From positions 92,747,313 through 92,811,312 of the forward strand of contig NC_135722.1 of assembly GCF_964656455.1 (NCBI RefSeq): a DNA stretch of 64,000 bases, given 5' to 3'. This document shows positions 33,116-45,999 of this stretch, one piece after another. The stretch is from Halichoerus grypus. Lineage: Eukaryota; Chordata; Mammalia; Carnivora; Phocidae. Within the stretch, counting starts at the first letter, position 1; each line of letters begins with the position of its first letter. Below the pieces are notes generated by a model that was given only the letters and a program-made list of their open reading frames with translations, did not search any database and had not been told where the DNA came from. A program made the position numbers and the translations under genes.

Positions 33116-33815
33116 AATCTACAAGTCTTTTTTGAGCGAATGGTTGAACAAATTCTGGTATATCCATACAACTGCATACCACTTGTCAATAAAAAGAAAT
33201 GAACTGTTAATACAGGCAACAACCCAGACAGACTTTGAGGGGATTATGATTACCGAAAAAAGTCAATCTCAAAAAATTATATGTATGATGCCATTAGTAG
33301 AATAGAACATTCTAGAAATGGCACAAAAAAAGTAAAGCTAGCAAACGGATTAACAGTTGCTAGGGGGCAGGGATGATGAGAGTAGAGTGGGGTGGGGGTT
33401 GGTGTTCATACAAAGATGTAGCACGAGAATGGTCTTTTGTGGTAGAATGGTCTTTTGTGGTGATGGAATAGTTCTGGATCTTAATTGCACGGGTGGTTAT
33501 ACAAATCTATACATGGAATTAACTGGCTTGGAACTACACACACACAAACACATAAATGAATGCAAGTTTTTTAAGTGATGAAAACTGAATAAGATTTATA
33601 GTTTGATAAACACTAATGTACCAATGTCAACTTTCTGGCTTTGATATTATACTATAGCTACATAAGATGTCACCATTGGAAGCTGCCTGAAGAGAGTGCA
33701 GGACTATTTGTCCTGTTTTTGCAACTTCTTGGGGGTCTATACTATAACTCTTTCAAAAGTGTTAAAAAAAGGGGGGAAACTTAAAAAAATGAAAAATAAA
33801 AATATATTTTTTAAA

Positions 33816-35635
33816 ATGGCCTACCTCCTTAACGTTTTAAAAGTCTTCTTGGTCTGTTAAAGCAGACTAAAATAACTATAAGAGAGCCTTTTCCTTCTGC
33901 GGAAGACAGATGTGGTCATGGAAAGAAAGGCCAACAAGGAAGCAATAAATGAAGTGAACAGAGGTAAATAGGCCAAATCTCTGGAACCTACGGGAGAAAA
34001 ATAATATGCCTTCAGCAAAGAAGTGAGCCTCAGAGTTTAAATTAGAAGGATGGTGTGTGTTCACTGACACCAAAGCATGAAGGAAATAACAGTGACAGAC
34101 GGGCTGGAGCAAATCTGGGTTTGAAGCGTTGGAGGGGGAGAAGAGCATCTCTGTGAGGGTGGATGGATGATAACACAGAGTCTATGCTTTGGGTGCAGCA
34201 AGGATGAACGTCCAGGCATGTGAGCGCTGATTGTCTGAGACTGAATCGAACCCTTGTTGATGAGACCTGCAGCCCCTGCCTGCCCCCACAGCGGGAGCTC
34301 TGCCTGCCTCCTCCATTCTTCCCTCCACCTAAACCCAAGGCATATTAATAATACTTATCATCACAACCTACATTTGCATAGAACCTTTCCATTTTTGCAA
34401 AAACGTTCCATATCTTTGACCTCATTTGAGCCTCACCATTCATTTGTAAGGTAGTCAGGGAAGGTGTTTAGGGTAAGGTAAGACAATTAAGAAAGACAGA
34501 GGTTTCACAGACTCATGTGGATATGGTGCTATGTTTTGGGTGTCTGGGCTGTGACAATCAGCTCTGGAATCTGAATTGTGGTCCCTCTTTTCCTACTGGA
34601 CCATGTCAACTCCCAGAACACAGACTCTTTCCCAGGATGCTGTGCAGGGGGTGAGAAATTCAGAGAGAAAAGCTACCAGCAAAATTCAGCCTCGTAGAAA
34701 GACCTCTGCTTTTCAAGGAGCCATCATAAAAGAAAAAAACCCATCAGTTCATTAGTTCATGGGGTTTGTTTTTCTTAAGAAGAGAAAGGAAAGTAGGCAA
34801 ATTTCACCCTGACTGGTTTTATGTTTTCAGGTAATTCCTGAGTCTTAGTCATACATGGGTCTTGGATTAATCAGAATTTATTTTTATCTTCCAACCTTCC
34901 CGCTGAAGCTTAGAGCGCTGTTCTTTGCTTGCCGGGTGAGGTTGCCATAGAAACTCTTTCAGGGGAAGCAGAGTCTCTCTTCACAATATTGTGACTGCAA
35001 GCAGGGACCAAAGCAGACCAGCCACTCCCTGCGAAGGAGAGTACTCTGGGGCCCCCAAAGCGCTCCATCTCTATGCCAAGATCCCTGTGCCCTGAGATGT
35101 GAATGTTTCCCGATCAGCGTCCAAGTACACACCCACAAAAATATCTTTTGCCCCCTGAAGCCTCATCTTCATCAGCCCCTCTTGGAGAATGGCTATGGAG
35201 CCCCGATATGAATGAGGAGCCCTAGTGGGAGTTGGCTCGCACTGGTTCACAAGACTGATCTGTGCATTGCTCCCCGGTTCCATGTTCCCGGATGTCCCAT
35301 CAGCAGCTCGAAAATTAACCCCGGGTGGGAATATTTATGCCACAGAAATTGGTCAATCGTACAGATCAGGGCTTTTTACCTTTTCATCAGCTCACTACTG
35401 AGAACTTATCTTTCTCAGAAACTCTAAGAAGGTTTAATAACTGATTCTGAATAGGTTGTCTTCCAAATGTTGGTCAGTTATAGGTATCTCCGAGTCCAAA
35501 AGAGATAAAAGTAACTCAGATCTCCATAGAAGACTAGAACTCAGGTCTCTTCCACTTGTCCCACCCTTGTAACTTGTGTGTGCTTCTGTTATCACACTGT
35601 GCACTTCTATTTCAAATGCTGTCAGCTTCATTCCA
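33816..35635. other. Mostly unique block
   Basis: About 34345-34460 looks like a diverged antisense MIR (CATTTGCATAGAACCTTTCC). Around 34900-35340 the DNA is repeat-free; the antisense frame 35283-35071 (70 codons) reads protein-like but is unrecognised (see findings). Confidence 0.4.
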
Positions 35636-35639
35636 CTGT

Positions 35640-35745
35640 ATCTCCTTGATAGCAAAAATTCTTTCTCATACATCTTTGTATCCCTAGTGCCCAGTATAGT
35701 GCTTGATACACAGATATTTGGTGCATGAGTTACTGAATGAATAAG
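35640..35745 (+). mobile_element. L2 3' end
   Basis: TGTATCCCTAGTGCCCAGTATAGTGCTTG..., then GAATGAATAAG. Confidence 0.7.
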
Positions 35746-35749
35746 TGTG

Positions 35750-35915
35750 TGTTAGAGCTGGAAGGGCCAAGAACTAATTGAACGCAGTCAGTATGCTAGT
35801 AAGAAACACCTCCCAGGAAAGTAATAGTAAATTGCCCAAGGACACAATCCTGTTAATGGTAGAGGTGAGATAGGAACTCAGCTGATACCTTCTAAAACTG
35901 TGCCACATTGTTCCC
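35750..35915 (-). mobile_element. MIR/MIR3-like SINE
   Basis: TTAGAGCTGGAAGGGCCAAG, AAATTGCCCAAGGACACAAT, AGGTGAGATAGGAACTCAGC. Confidence 0.65.
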
Positions 35916-38900
35916 TGGTTCCAAACTTCCAGTATTTGTGACAAATACCACATTTGTGATTCATAGCCTCAGCCTTTTCCTCCGAACATTACTTGTTATA
36001 ATCTTGTTACACGAGGAGCCCCCTGCACTGGAATTTCTCCATCCTTGTCTGGATGCTTCCACCATCCCTAAGTAAGGTAGGACTATTCCTACTGCAGTAA
36101 TGTATGACTATAAGGGAAGAAGCTTCAGGACATTTCCATCAGACCATAGTGCCCTAGTCTCTTCCTCCCTTCCCTTCCTTTTTTTCTCTCTCTCTCCTTT
36201 CCTTCCCACCCTTAGTCCTGGATAGGCTTCTTTACTTGAAGATTGATATGATTCATAAATCATATCTTGAGTTCTTTCCCAATAAGTCCTTAATGTAAAA
36301 TTCTAAATCTCATCAATGATCTGGATAGATAGGAAAACATCACATACAAGGAGAAGTGAGAAAGAAAATCACATCAATAAATTTGTTTTAATGTCATCTT
36401 TGCAAATGTCAGTATTCCTAATGTGGTGTCTCATGAAATGTTTCTTTTCTCCCCTGCTTCCTTCCCTATGACCTTGACCTGAAGCTCTTCTTTCCCTCCT
36501 CCTCCTCCTCTTTCTTGTTCTCCTCCTCCTTCTCCTCTTCCACCACCTTCATCTTCTTCATAAAATAAAATATAAATGTTAAAAGTATGAAATAATGTGA
36601 TGAGTGCCCAAAGGGATATTAGTTTATCAAAATGCTAATATGTTTGGAGTAGTTTCTACTAACAGGTACTGAAAAAAAAAAGAAAAAAGAAAAAGTTTTT
36701 GGTAGATCTATAGCTGCATACCAAGTTCTTGATGATATATTAATTTGCTCTGGTAAAGAAACCACAACTGAAACAGCAGCTGCTGCTGGGGTCACCACCT
36801 AATGGAGGGTTCAGTAATCCACCATCATTCTTCAAGATTCAGCTGTCTTCTGTGCTGGTGAAAGGCAGCCATCAAAGCAAACTATTAGAACTACTCCCAG
36901 TCATTCAAGCTAAAACACTGAATACAGAATCTCTGGTCAGTGCACCCATATCAATAAATCCACCCTGATCCAATCATTCTCAGACATACCCCTCGGATTG
37001 TTTTTGAATCTTGCAATTTGGGTATGTATGGTATCTTCTCATTGGTCACACTTGTACCTGATCCCCACGGTCTGCCAGAACTTGTGTTGAGATTTCTAAA
37101 CAGAGATATAGAAGCAACAAGAGGTGGGAAAGATGAGTCTTGAGGAGGCTCAGTGCTCCCCTACAAGACAGTGACCTCTGGAGTGGTCATTAAAGCTTCC
37201 TCAGGCAAGGTAAGCTAACTCCCTCAGACAGGGGAGGCGAGGCTACTTTCACAAGGAAAAACAGGGTCGGTGGAATTTTTGGTTTTAAAGATCTCAGTTT
37301 TATCTGCCCATTTGTTCCCAGCTCAATTTCAGGGCTCTCTGGTCTTCTACAAGAGACTCTGTGAGGCTGTGAATGCAATTTGTGTTAACTCAGCCTTTGA
37401 AGAATTCAACTTTGCATATGGCTTTCAGAAATCTCAGTCTCCAGGCTCAGGTGATAAATGTTTATTTCAGGTAAGTTACAGAAACTCTCTGGTTCTTTAT
37501 CTGGACCTTGAGCTGCGAATTTAAACCCTGATCTCACTATTTCCCTTCTCCAAGTCCTTCAGTGGACTTTGAAAGAAACCATGTAACACCACAGTGCTTT
37601 ACTTATACTTAATTATTCTATGGCAACATCTTCTTGATCATTCAGAGCTTTTCCTTCTATAAACACTTTGCTGCAGGTAACAACACGGGATAACCAACTA
37701 ATTACTTTGCCATTATATGTCTTTGACTGCTAGTTACCAGTGATGACATAGTCTTTGATGTTTTTAAATTTAGCCAGATCAGAGAAGCAATTCAAATTCT
37801 CATCCTTCAAGTTCTTTTTGTCTGGAACTACATTTGGTTCCAATAACATACCAGGCAGAGAAAGAGAACTAGGGTGAATATTATGGATATGAGAGATTTA
37901 TTGTAAGAACTGGATCTCTTTTAGACCATAAATTTTATTATAGGAATTAGACGCAAAAGTGAAGGAGCTAAAGAACCGAAGTTCTGGAAGGGGGAGCTGG
38001 AGAACAACAAAAAAATAGTCACTCAGCAGGTCTTCCTGAAGCACTGATACAGGTGGACAGGTCGGGGCTTGCGGGGAATTCTGGGAAGCAATCATATGGA
38101 GACACTAAAGTGGGACACAAAGGGGAGACTTCAGGAGAAGTCTATAGGAAGCCGTTGTCCTTAGCCCCTACCTCAGTGGGTACACAGCTAAGCCTAGGGC
38201 TGCTGTCTGGAAGACAAGCTGGATACAGAGCAGAGGAGAGAAAAAGGCGCCTCTGTGTCCCGAAGGTGGCTTTGTGTCTGTCTGTGACATGCTTCTGAGA
38301 GTAATGGCTGTTACTTCGCTTTGGCCTTCCAAATCTCATGCAAGTTCTGCTTTTGGCCAACTCTATACTAGAACCATACACGGTAGGGAATTCTGAGAAA
38401 TAGAGATCCCAGTTTGACCAAGTTGATATAGCACAACCTGACACAACCTTCTAGGAGTGTGCAGGTGGAAGCAAGTGACAGTAAGTGCAAACCCAGAGCT
38501 GAATGTACAAATACCCAAAGAACCACATACAACCTGCTGAGACGAACAGTCATGTAATGGCAATTGTACTGTGGTCAACTTTTATCTGTCAGGCTGATGC
38601 TGAGAGGTGTTAAAAGCTGGGAATTGAAAAGAAGAGAATTATCTTGCTCTTTTTTTACTCTGACAGACTATTAAGTTAAATGTTTCCCTCCTCTATATTT
38701 TAAATATTTATTAATCAAAAAGCAAGGACAATGGAAAGTTACAACTCAGCTAATCCTCCAAAGAGTCTACTCTCAGGGGATATATTCACTAAACTTGTCA
38801 CACTGTCATTCTAATCCCGTTGTCTATTAAAATCCATGGCTCTTTTTACTGTAAAAAACACACACACCACACATTTAGTATTAAGAAATTTTCTTCATTT

Positions 38901-39130
38901 AATTTATTAAAGCCTTGTCCGGGAGCTTCTTTTTTGGGTCGATTTCGGTAAATCTTCACAGAATCAGAGATAGGTGGATAAACTAAATTATTTGTCATTG
39001 TTCCTTCTACTCCTCATTGTATAATTTTACTAATGACATGAAACTCTTTCATTGCTATTTCCTGTGCACAGGCAGGGTGATTTTAAGTGATATCTGGAAA
39101 AATAGAACACAGTCCTAACAATTTGTGTCA
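35916..39130. other. 3.2-kb repeat-poor block
   Basis: No SINE, L1 or LTR recognised. A pyrimidine-rich (TCC)n/(TTC)n tract lies at 36490-36560 and an A/G tract near 36672-36696. No CpG island and no splice-flanked coding frame. 36780-36970 might be a very old LTR, but I cannot name it. Confidence 0.4.
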
Positions 39131-39134
39131 ATAA

Positions 39135-39450
39135 GGAAGTTTGAAATTTACAAGGCACTTTAAAATGTTTTCCCAGGGGCGCCTGGGTGGCTCAGTCGTT
39201 ACGCGTCTGCCTTTGGCTCAGGTCATGATCCCAGGGTCCTGGGATCGAGCCCCGCATGGGGCTCCCTGCTCAGCAGGAAGCCTACTTCTCTCTCTCCCCC
39301 TGCCTGTGTTCCCTCTCTCGCTGTGTCTCTCTCTGTCAAATACATAAATAAAATCTTTAAAAAAAAAAAATTTTCCCATTTGAGTCTCAAAACAATCCAA
39401 TGAAGTGAGCTAGGCAGATGTCATATCACCACATTTATAGACATGGAAAC
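39135..39450 (-). mobile_element. Diverged MIR-like fragment, split by a SINE
   Basis: ACAAGGCACTTTAAAATG before and GAGTCTCAAAACAATCCAAT...CATTTATAGACATGGAAAC after the SINE fit an antisense MIR. Confidence 0.5.
39176..39367 (+). mobile_element. Can-SINE
   Basis: Sense young subtype with a short deletion in the CT body. The flanks share TTTTCCCA. Confidence 0.93.
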
Positions 39451-39634
39451 TTGGTCTCTGTGTTTTCAAACAACTTACCATTGCCAGAGCTCTTTCAGTT
39501 CATCATGCGAGCTAACAGAACTTATGCAACTGATTACGATTACTGGGTCAGAAGCTTTTCTTTTTCCCCAGGACTGATGATGGATTGCTCCATTTCATCC
39601 ATACTTTATCACCTGGTAGTTTGTATGATCAACA

Positions 39635-39885
39635 CACACATTTTGAGGTAGCACCAAAAAGAGAATGTGCTTTGGTAAGAGAAAAACCTGGATTTGAAAA
39701 ATGGTTCCATCCCCTACTAGTTTTGTGGCTGTGGACAAGCTACTTAATCTCTCTGAGCTTCAATTTTTCCATTTTAAAAAGGGAAATAGTTTTTACAAGG
39801 TTGTGAAGATGACCTTATATAATGCACATTGTCAGGATGCCTGAGGCCATGCCAGGCACATAGCACGGGCTTGGCAAATGCCATT
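39635..39885 (+). mobile_element. MIR SINE, near full length
   Basis: AATGTGCTTTGGTAAGAG, GGATTTGAAAAATGGTTCCA, TAATCTCTCTGAGCTTCAAT, CATGCCAGGCACATAGC. Confidence 0.8.
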
Positions 39886-40044
39886 TTTCATCTATAAATC
39901 CTTTTTCCTCAAGGCTGAGGACAGTTATACACAAAGTCTTCCCTAATCCACCTCTCGCTCATATTCACAATTTCACTGTACCCAAACCACGCAGAGCCCT
40001 ACTTAATTGTTCTCAGATTGCTTCCTAACGATCTGCTCTTTTTC

Positions 40045-40520
40045 ATTCATTCAACAAATATGTAGCAAGTGCCAACTATTTTCAGACACTGTACTAAACT
40101 CTGGATATAAAACAGTGAAGAAAACAGACCTGTTCCTGTCCTCGAGGAGCTCACAATCAAGCAGGAAGCAGAGCTCATACCAGTAAACACCCTGGTAGAT
40201 GTGTAGTAAGAAAGGGAGATAAATGTTGTAAATGGAAAGACCAAGTTGTGGTGTGGAAGACTGAGTTCAGCTTGGGTGGCGAAAGATGTTCTCGTTGGAG
40301 TGACATTTAATCAGAGACATGAGGGATTAGGAAAAAACCAATCATGTAAAGATGAAAAACTAGCATCTCCTAGACAGAGAAGAGTGGATATGGACACCCT
40401 AAATGGGGGAGGAAAACACTAGAAAATCAGCATGGCTGGAGTACAGGGGATGAAAGGGGTGTGGCCTGAAACCAGGTCAGGAGGCAGGCAGGGGCCAGAC
40501 CACACAGAGCCTCGGACCTC
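40045..40520 (-). mobile_element. L2 3' end
   Basis: Antisense: TTCATTCAACAAATATGTAG, CCTGTCCTCGAGGAGCTCAC, GGCAGGGGCCAGACCACACA. Diverged. Confidence 0.65.
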
Positions 40521-40958
40521 AGTTGGCCTCTCCCAGAAGATTTTGAGTACCCACAGTTTATTTAGGAGGTTGGGGAGAGGGGAAGTGAGAGAGGGAGACA
40601 AGGAAGGCAATAAAGGTGTGTTATTGAACACATCACCACTGGCGGAGCCTGGATCTCCACCCTCTGAGAAACTCGAAGACACAGATATATGGGACACCCA
40701 CCAGGGACACCAGGAAGTTGGGCTCTTTATCAACCAGATTCCTATGCTCCTTATGGCATTAATTCTCTGGCACTCCCAGCTTGCCATTTGTAGGCTTACC
40801 ACATTCATGGCCAGGAAAAGAAGCCCAGGAGCAGAAAGTTATCGATGTATACTGAAAACAGCCTTCAATGTGTATGGATGAGTGCTGAGTAGTTGGGGTG
40901 GGCGATGAAGAAAGCCATACTGGACACATCATTTTCATTATAATGGGGAACTATGGGA
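40521..40958. other. Unique stretch, nothing recognised
   Basis: Overlapping 129-150-codon frames lie on opposite strands (about 40419-40881), neither with recognised domains; this is expected by chance in GC-balanced DNA. Confidence 0.4.
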
Positions 40959-40973
40959 GGATTTTCGTAGTTT

Positions 40974-41162
40974 TTTTTTTTTATTTTATTTATTTGAGAG
41001 AGAGAGTGAGAGAGAGAGAGAGCACAAGAGGGGGGAGTGGGAGAGGGAGAAGCAGACTCCCTGCCGAGCAGGGAGCCCGATGCGGGGCTCGATCCCGGGA
41101 CTCCAGGATCATGACCTGAGCCGAAGGCAGTCGCCCAACCAACTGAGCCACCCAGGCGCCCT
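40974..41162 (-). mobile_element. Can-SINE
   Basis: Antisense. Target duplication GGATTTT[C/T]GTAGTTT at 40959-40973 and 41163-41177. Confidence 0.94.
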
Positions 41163-41214
41163 GGATTTTTGTAGTTTAATATGATAGTGTTTAGGTTATT
41201 AGCTTTGTTTGTCT

Positions 41215-41335
41215 GGGTACATTGTTAGATCCTTGAGAACAAAGAACATTCTTCACATTCCTTTAGCACTAGCCACAGTGATGACATGATGCTGTTTACA
41301 TAGCAAGTACTAAATAAATATGTTTGATTGACTGT
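41215..41335 (+). mobile_element. L2 3' end
   Basis: TAGATCCTTGAGAACAAAGA...CATAGCAAGTACTAAATAAA. Confidence 0.6.
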
Positions 41336-41403
41336 CCAGGGGTAAAAGTATTGATGGATCCAAGGTAACTGGACCACAAAAGATCAGATAAAAAGTTTTT
41401 TCA

Positions 41404-41597
41404 GGGGCGCCTGGGTGGCTCAGTCGTTAAGCGTCTGCCTTCAGCTCAGGTCATGATCTCAGGGTCCTGGGATCAAGCCCTGCATCGGGCTCCCTGCTCC
41501 GTGGGAAGCCTGCTTCTCCTTCTCCCACTCCCGCTGCTTGTGTTCCCTCTCTCGCTATGTCTCTCTCTGTCAAATAAATAAATAAAATCTTTAAAAA
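41404..41597 (+). mobile_element. Can-SINE
   Basis: Sense young subtype. Perfect target duplication AAAAAGTTTTTTCA at 41390-41403 and 41598-41611. Confidence 0.95.
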
Positions 41598-41764
41598 AAA
41601 AAGTTTTTTCATCAGTATGTTTGGCATCGGGTTTTATAAAGTCTTTTAAAGTGGCCAAATGGCACATGGGCCACCTCAGTATCCAGGGAGTCAACTATAA
41701 TGTGGGCTATTCATAGGAAATATTTCAGAGAGAATTCAACCCCACTTTTAACCCTGAGAAGGAC

Positions 41765-42030
41765 AGAGTAGTGTAGTGGTTGAAAGTACCGATTTTGGAG
41801 TTTTACCCAGATCACATAGGGCCTGGGCCATAACCCTATCAGCAATGGGCCCTTGAACAAATTACTTAACCTCGTTAGCCCTCAGCCTCTTCATCTGTAA
41901 AATGGACATAATATGAATTACATTACCTCACAGGGTTAGTATAAAGGTAAGATAAAATAATATTCTATAATTACATATTCCATGTAATTAACATTCAATA
42001 AATGTTATAGTTACTAATATTTTTACTTTC
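41765..42030 (+). mobile_element. MIR SINE, full length
   Basis: GAGTAGTGTAGTGGTTGAAA, CTTCATCTGTAAAATGGACA, CACAGGGTTAGTATAAAGG, CATTCAATAAATGTTATAGT. Confidence 0.85.
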
Positions 42031-43499
42031 CTCAGGGTTGTTCTGATAGGTTTTCTGGAACACAGATAAAAATGTACTCTCAAGTTCAGGCCAGACAGAG
42101 AGTCAAGAGGAGCCCCTGGTCTGCCTGCACTTTAAGCCTATACGTTAGGGGGAAAAAAATCCCCAAGCCCTCATTTCCAGTGGATACTTCTTCCCAGAAA
42201 TAGACTTTCCCTCCAGGAATCGAGGGACATATTTGTAAAATGAACAGAAGCATGGGGGAGGTCGAGTGTGGACTCACACTCTCCCCAACCGGCCCTCTCA
42301 TCTACCAGCTCCCTCTGTGCTGCTTTCTCCCTCCCCTTCCTGGAGAACTCAGAGGGACATGCATGGAACTGTGAAGTATCTTTATGTAAAAGGCCCCACC
42401 AGCTGGGACTGCACTGGCCCACACCTTTGTATTCATCTTTTCCCATTTGCATTTTTTTCTGATTTCAAAGATATATATTCTCCTAGAAATTCTGGAAAAC
42501 GTATAAAACCATAAAACAGTAGGAGAATAAAGCTCTTGAAACCTTCTCTAGGATGTGATTGCATTCACCCAAGACATGCTAGCTGATTTTTTTCTAATAA
42601 CCTTAGAATCACAGGCTTTAAATTGCATCTGACCTGAAAGTCTTTTATAGCTATCTTCCCTTTCTTCTTGCTCCGGTCTCTGTGAAAACAAACACTTGTG
42701 AGTCACCATTCTCTGCCTCTGAGTGTAGGTGTTTGTCCACTTTTGTGCCTCTACTTCCTGGACGAGCATGGGCTGCCAAGAGGAGCAATGCCCAGATCCA
42801 GGTCAAAATGACATTTGTGCAGGGGGCAGAATGGAGGGGACAAACCCAGAGTGGGACAACAACCAACAGCCAGGGGTGATGAGCTCCGGGGAGGGGTCCT
42901 CACTCTGTAGGATCTTCTATTGTGGTCTTCCCACTACAGTTATGAATCCGGACCAGGAAGGCAGCTCCAGCTGCGGCCTCATCTAGCTGGAACAGATACT
43001 CATCCAAATGGAGAACAGGAGGTGACTTTTTAAGGGAATCTAAATAAGGCTTTCAAACTCGGCAACTGTTCAGAAGGCTCGTCTTCCCTCACAAGATGAG
43101 AATGACTTTTATGCCGCCGGCACTGAAACTTCTAGGAAAGCTGTAGATCTGGTGCTGCTCATTCCACTGGGGGTGTCGAGTCAGCAGGGTCTGGTAGGTG
43201 AGGAGTGAAAGTTGGGGCTTCTCAAGTCCATGGCATGAAACCAAAGAGGTTACATCAGCTGGAAGCTGTACTGTCTCTGTCCTGCCAGCCAAGAAAGAGA
43301 AAGAAAAAAGAAAAGAAAAAGGGGCGGAGGGGGGAGGGGGGAGGAAAATACCTAAATTTCCCCAGGAAGATGATTCTCTCCTTGATTCCACTGTCTGTTA
43401 AGCACTCAAGAATTTCTTCTTTAGCTCAAACCCAAGTTTCTCTTATTGCCACTTCACCTCATGTTGTGTATCCTTCCTCCAAGAGATGAAGCTCCTTGG
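42031..43499. other. 1.5-kb repeat-free block
   Basis: No repeat recognised apart from a short purine tract (43290-43345). Several 60-100-codon frames overlap on both strands; none recognised as real. Confidence 0.4.
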
Positions 43500-43715
43500 T
43501 AGCAAGAAAGGTAGTATAGGTGGTGCCCGAGTCAATCATGAATCTGTTAGCTGTGTGACTTTGTGGACTTTTCCTTGCCTTGCTGCTCTTTGGTCTCCTT
43601 ATATGTAAAATGGGCAGAATAATAACACATGCCTATTAAGGTTGTTGTAAGGATTACATGAGATAATATATGTAATGCTCCACAATGACAAACTCAATAA
43701 GCATCAGTTATAAAT
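43500..43715 (+). mobile_element. MIR SINE
   Basis: TGTTAGCTGTGTGACTTTGT, TATGTAAAATGGGCAGAATA, GGTTGTTGTAAGGATTACAT. Confidence 0.82.
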
Positions 43716-45195
43716 AGAATATTAGCAGCAGACCCTTCCATGGCATTGGTGATGTCTTTGATATCGTGATCCAACTTTTAAGCTGAGGATGAATTAGATC
43801 CTTTAGTTCTCCTTTTTTCTTCCTTTTTTTAAAAAGCCATCTTCTGTTTTTTATATCGCTTAGATTTTTTTTTTAGCCACTTCCTGATAATTCAAAGTAG
43901 AATTTAAAGGATCTAAACTCTTTTGTTAATTTACTTTAAAACTGAAAGCACCATCTTCTGTTTGGTAAGTCTCAGGAAAGTGCTGGAATCCTCTTCTCTC
44001 TTTTCACTGGGGTCCTGAAGATGAAGACCAAAGCAGTAGACCATTCGTGAGGAGACTTAAAAAAGAAGCAGCTCCTTTACTCCTAGTTTCTGCCTCAGCT
44101 ACACACAGAAAGGAGCCAAGGGCATGTCTCTTTCCTGCTGCCTAAAAACAAGAGACATCTTCTCTTCCCTCTGAGGCCTTCAAGGCTCCCAGGGACTGCC
44201 AGCAATACACAGTTGCTTACTTATTGGGGTCATATTTACGCATCACACATGGCAGGTACAGAGGAACTATGGTGTTATTAAGAACTCAGCCTTGTCCTTT
44301 TATGAACTTGAAATATTCCCCTAAATTTGACTTTTATGTTCTTCATTTCTATTAACTGAGTCTTTTCTTACCTCATTCCCCAGCCCTCAACAATACTAAA
44401 TCTCTTATAATTCTTTCAAAAGAGTCCCTATGCCCAATCTATTTCTACTCTCCGGAAGAGACGCATTCATTATCTCTGCTCCTACATTGCCATATCCAGG
44501 TGGTTCAACTCGTCCTTTATGGAGTTCACAGAAGTCACAGTCACTCTTGTACCCTCCTCAAAGTTCTCCACCAACCTCCCTATACTTTGCCCATCTTACT
44601 CAGTGGTTTCTTCACCTAAAGAATGGTTGTTCTCTCTTTTCGTCTTAATCATCACCTTCAAGAATGCCAACAATCCATGCTGATAATGTTCCTTGTATTC
44701 TGGTCTCACATACTCTTTTCCTTTCTTTTTAATTCCAGAGACAGGCAAACATTCACCAACTTTCAATCCAGTCCAGCTGAACAGTTAGTGAGTTCAGTAA
44801 AGAATTGTTGACTTACTGGCCTGGATCTGAGCCTGAAATTTCTCCCCCTGCTTTATTCATTTGAATGCTCTAAGTTTGTTTTGATTTTATTGTTTTAAAA
44901 AAATTCTGGGAGCAATATTTGCTTGCTGGAAAAATAATTCCAATTCTTGCAGAAGTATATAAATTGAAAAATTACATATTCCTGATCTCTTCAACTCCAA
45001 TGTCTTCCTGCTGCAATGTACTCAGTCACTTAGCAGGACCTCCACAATACAGACTTGCTTAGCCCTTGATGTGGTTCCATGCTAGAGATGTCAATACCCC
45101 AAATATCCCCTCTGATAATGATCTCTTGCTCTTCCTTCTCTCTCAACTACTTACAGTCCCTAACACTGCTTCTTAGTCTTCCTGTCACCACCAGT
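43716..45195. other. Unclassified T-rich block
   Basis: Homopolymer T tracts at 43812-43880; 44350-45195 is CT-rich and might be the 5' part of an old L2, but I cannot support it. No gene recognised. Confidence 0.35.
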
Positions 45196-45210
45196 TACTC
45201 CCTGATTCTT

Positions 45211-45223
45211 TTTTATTTATCTT

Positions 45224-45258
<35 letters not shown>

Positions 45259-45448
45259 TTTGAGAGAGAGAGTGGGCACACGTGCATGTAGAGGAAGGGG
45301 CAGAGGGAGAGTGAGAGAGAGAAAATCTCAAGCAGACTCCCTGCTGAGCGCAGAGCCCAACTCAGAGCTCGATCTCATGACCCTGAGATCATGACCTGGG
45401 CTGAAATCAAGAGTCGAATGCTTAACCAACTGAGCCATGCAGGTGCCC
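45211..45448 (-). mobile_element. Can-SINE with expanded (TTTA)n
   Basis: Antisense older subtype; its tail has grown to about ten ATTT units. Perfect target duplication TACTCCCTGATTCTT at 45196-45210 and 45449-45463. Confidence 0.95.
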
Positions 45449-45465
45449 TACTCCCTGATTCTTTC

Positions 45466-45649
45466 TTCTTCTTCTTTTTTAAGATTTTATTTATTTATTT
45501 GACAGAGAGAGAGAGAGCACAATCAGGGGGGGCAGCAGGCAGAGGGAGAGGGAGAAGCAGAGCCCGATGTGGGGCTCGATCCCAGGGTCCTGGGATCATG
45601 ACCTGAGCGGAAAGCAGATGCTTAACCAACTGAGCCACCCAGGTGCCCC
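45466..45649 (-). mobile_element. Can-SINE
   Basis: Antisense, adjacent to the previous SINE; the CT body lacks the CTCCCTGCTGAGCAGG stretch (deletion). TTCTTCTTCT-like sequence flanks it. Confidence 0.92.
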
Positions 45650-45999
45650 TTTATTCTTCTTCTCTATCACATCTGTTGGTTAATTAACCATTTCACAAAC
45701 ATACTTTACACCACTCCAGGATGTCTCGACACCTTAAACTTCTCCTGTTCTACCTTGCCACTCTCCAGCCTTCAGGAATGGTTGGCAATGTTACTGGAGA
45801 AAGCCTTGAAGCCATTTGGAATGGATCCACCACAATCCATTCTTTGTTGGGTCCACTGATACTCACATCTGCTTTCATTCACTTTCTATTAATTAATCAT
45901 CCCACTTCCTAGAGAATTTTCGATCTCTCTCTCATTCTCCTCAAGGCCCCAGTTCTGTCCAGCTTCCCACTTATAGCAAATAACTTTATTGCCTGTTTT

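Larger units (their letters stand above)
30715..33815 (+). mobile_element. L1 LINE, ORF2 3' half plus 3' UTR
   Basis: Three-kilobase sense L1: CAGGCCCAGATGGCTTGCTG, CCAGGATGTCCACTCTCACT, TAGGATCAACGTCAAAAACC, GATAGTGTGGTATTGGTGAG, AATGAGGTATCAGTACACAT, then the 3' UTR and an A-rich end at 33775-33815. Many stops and frameshifts, so it is dead. Contains a short SINE (31664-31772) and an internal duplication (33015-33115). Confidence 0.9.

Noticed and set aside
30715..33815. Possible active L1
   Set aside because: Lacks the 5' UTR, ORF1 and most of ORF2, and is full of stops and frameshifts.
40419..40881. Opposed 129- and 149-codon frames
   Set aside because: Mirror frames of one another in partly L2-derived DNA, no domains recognised.
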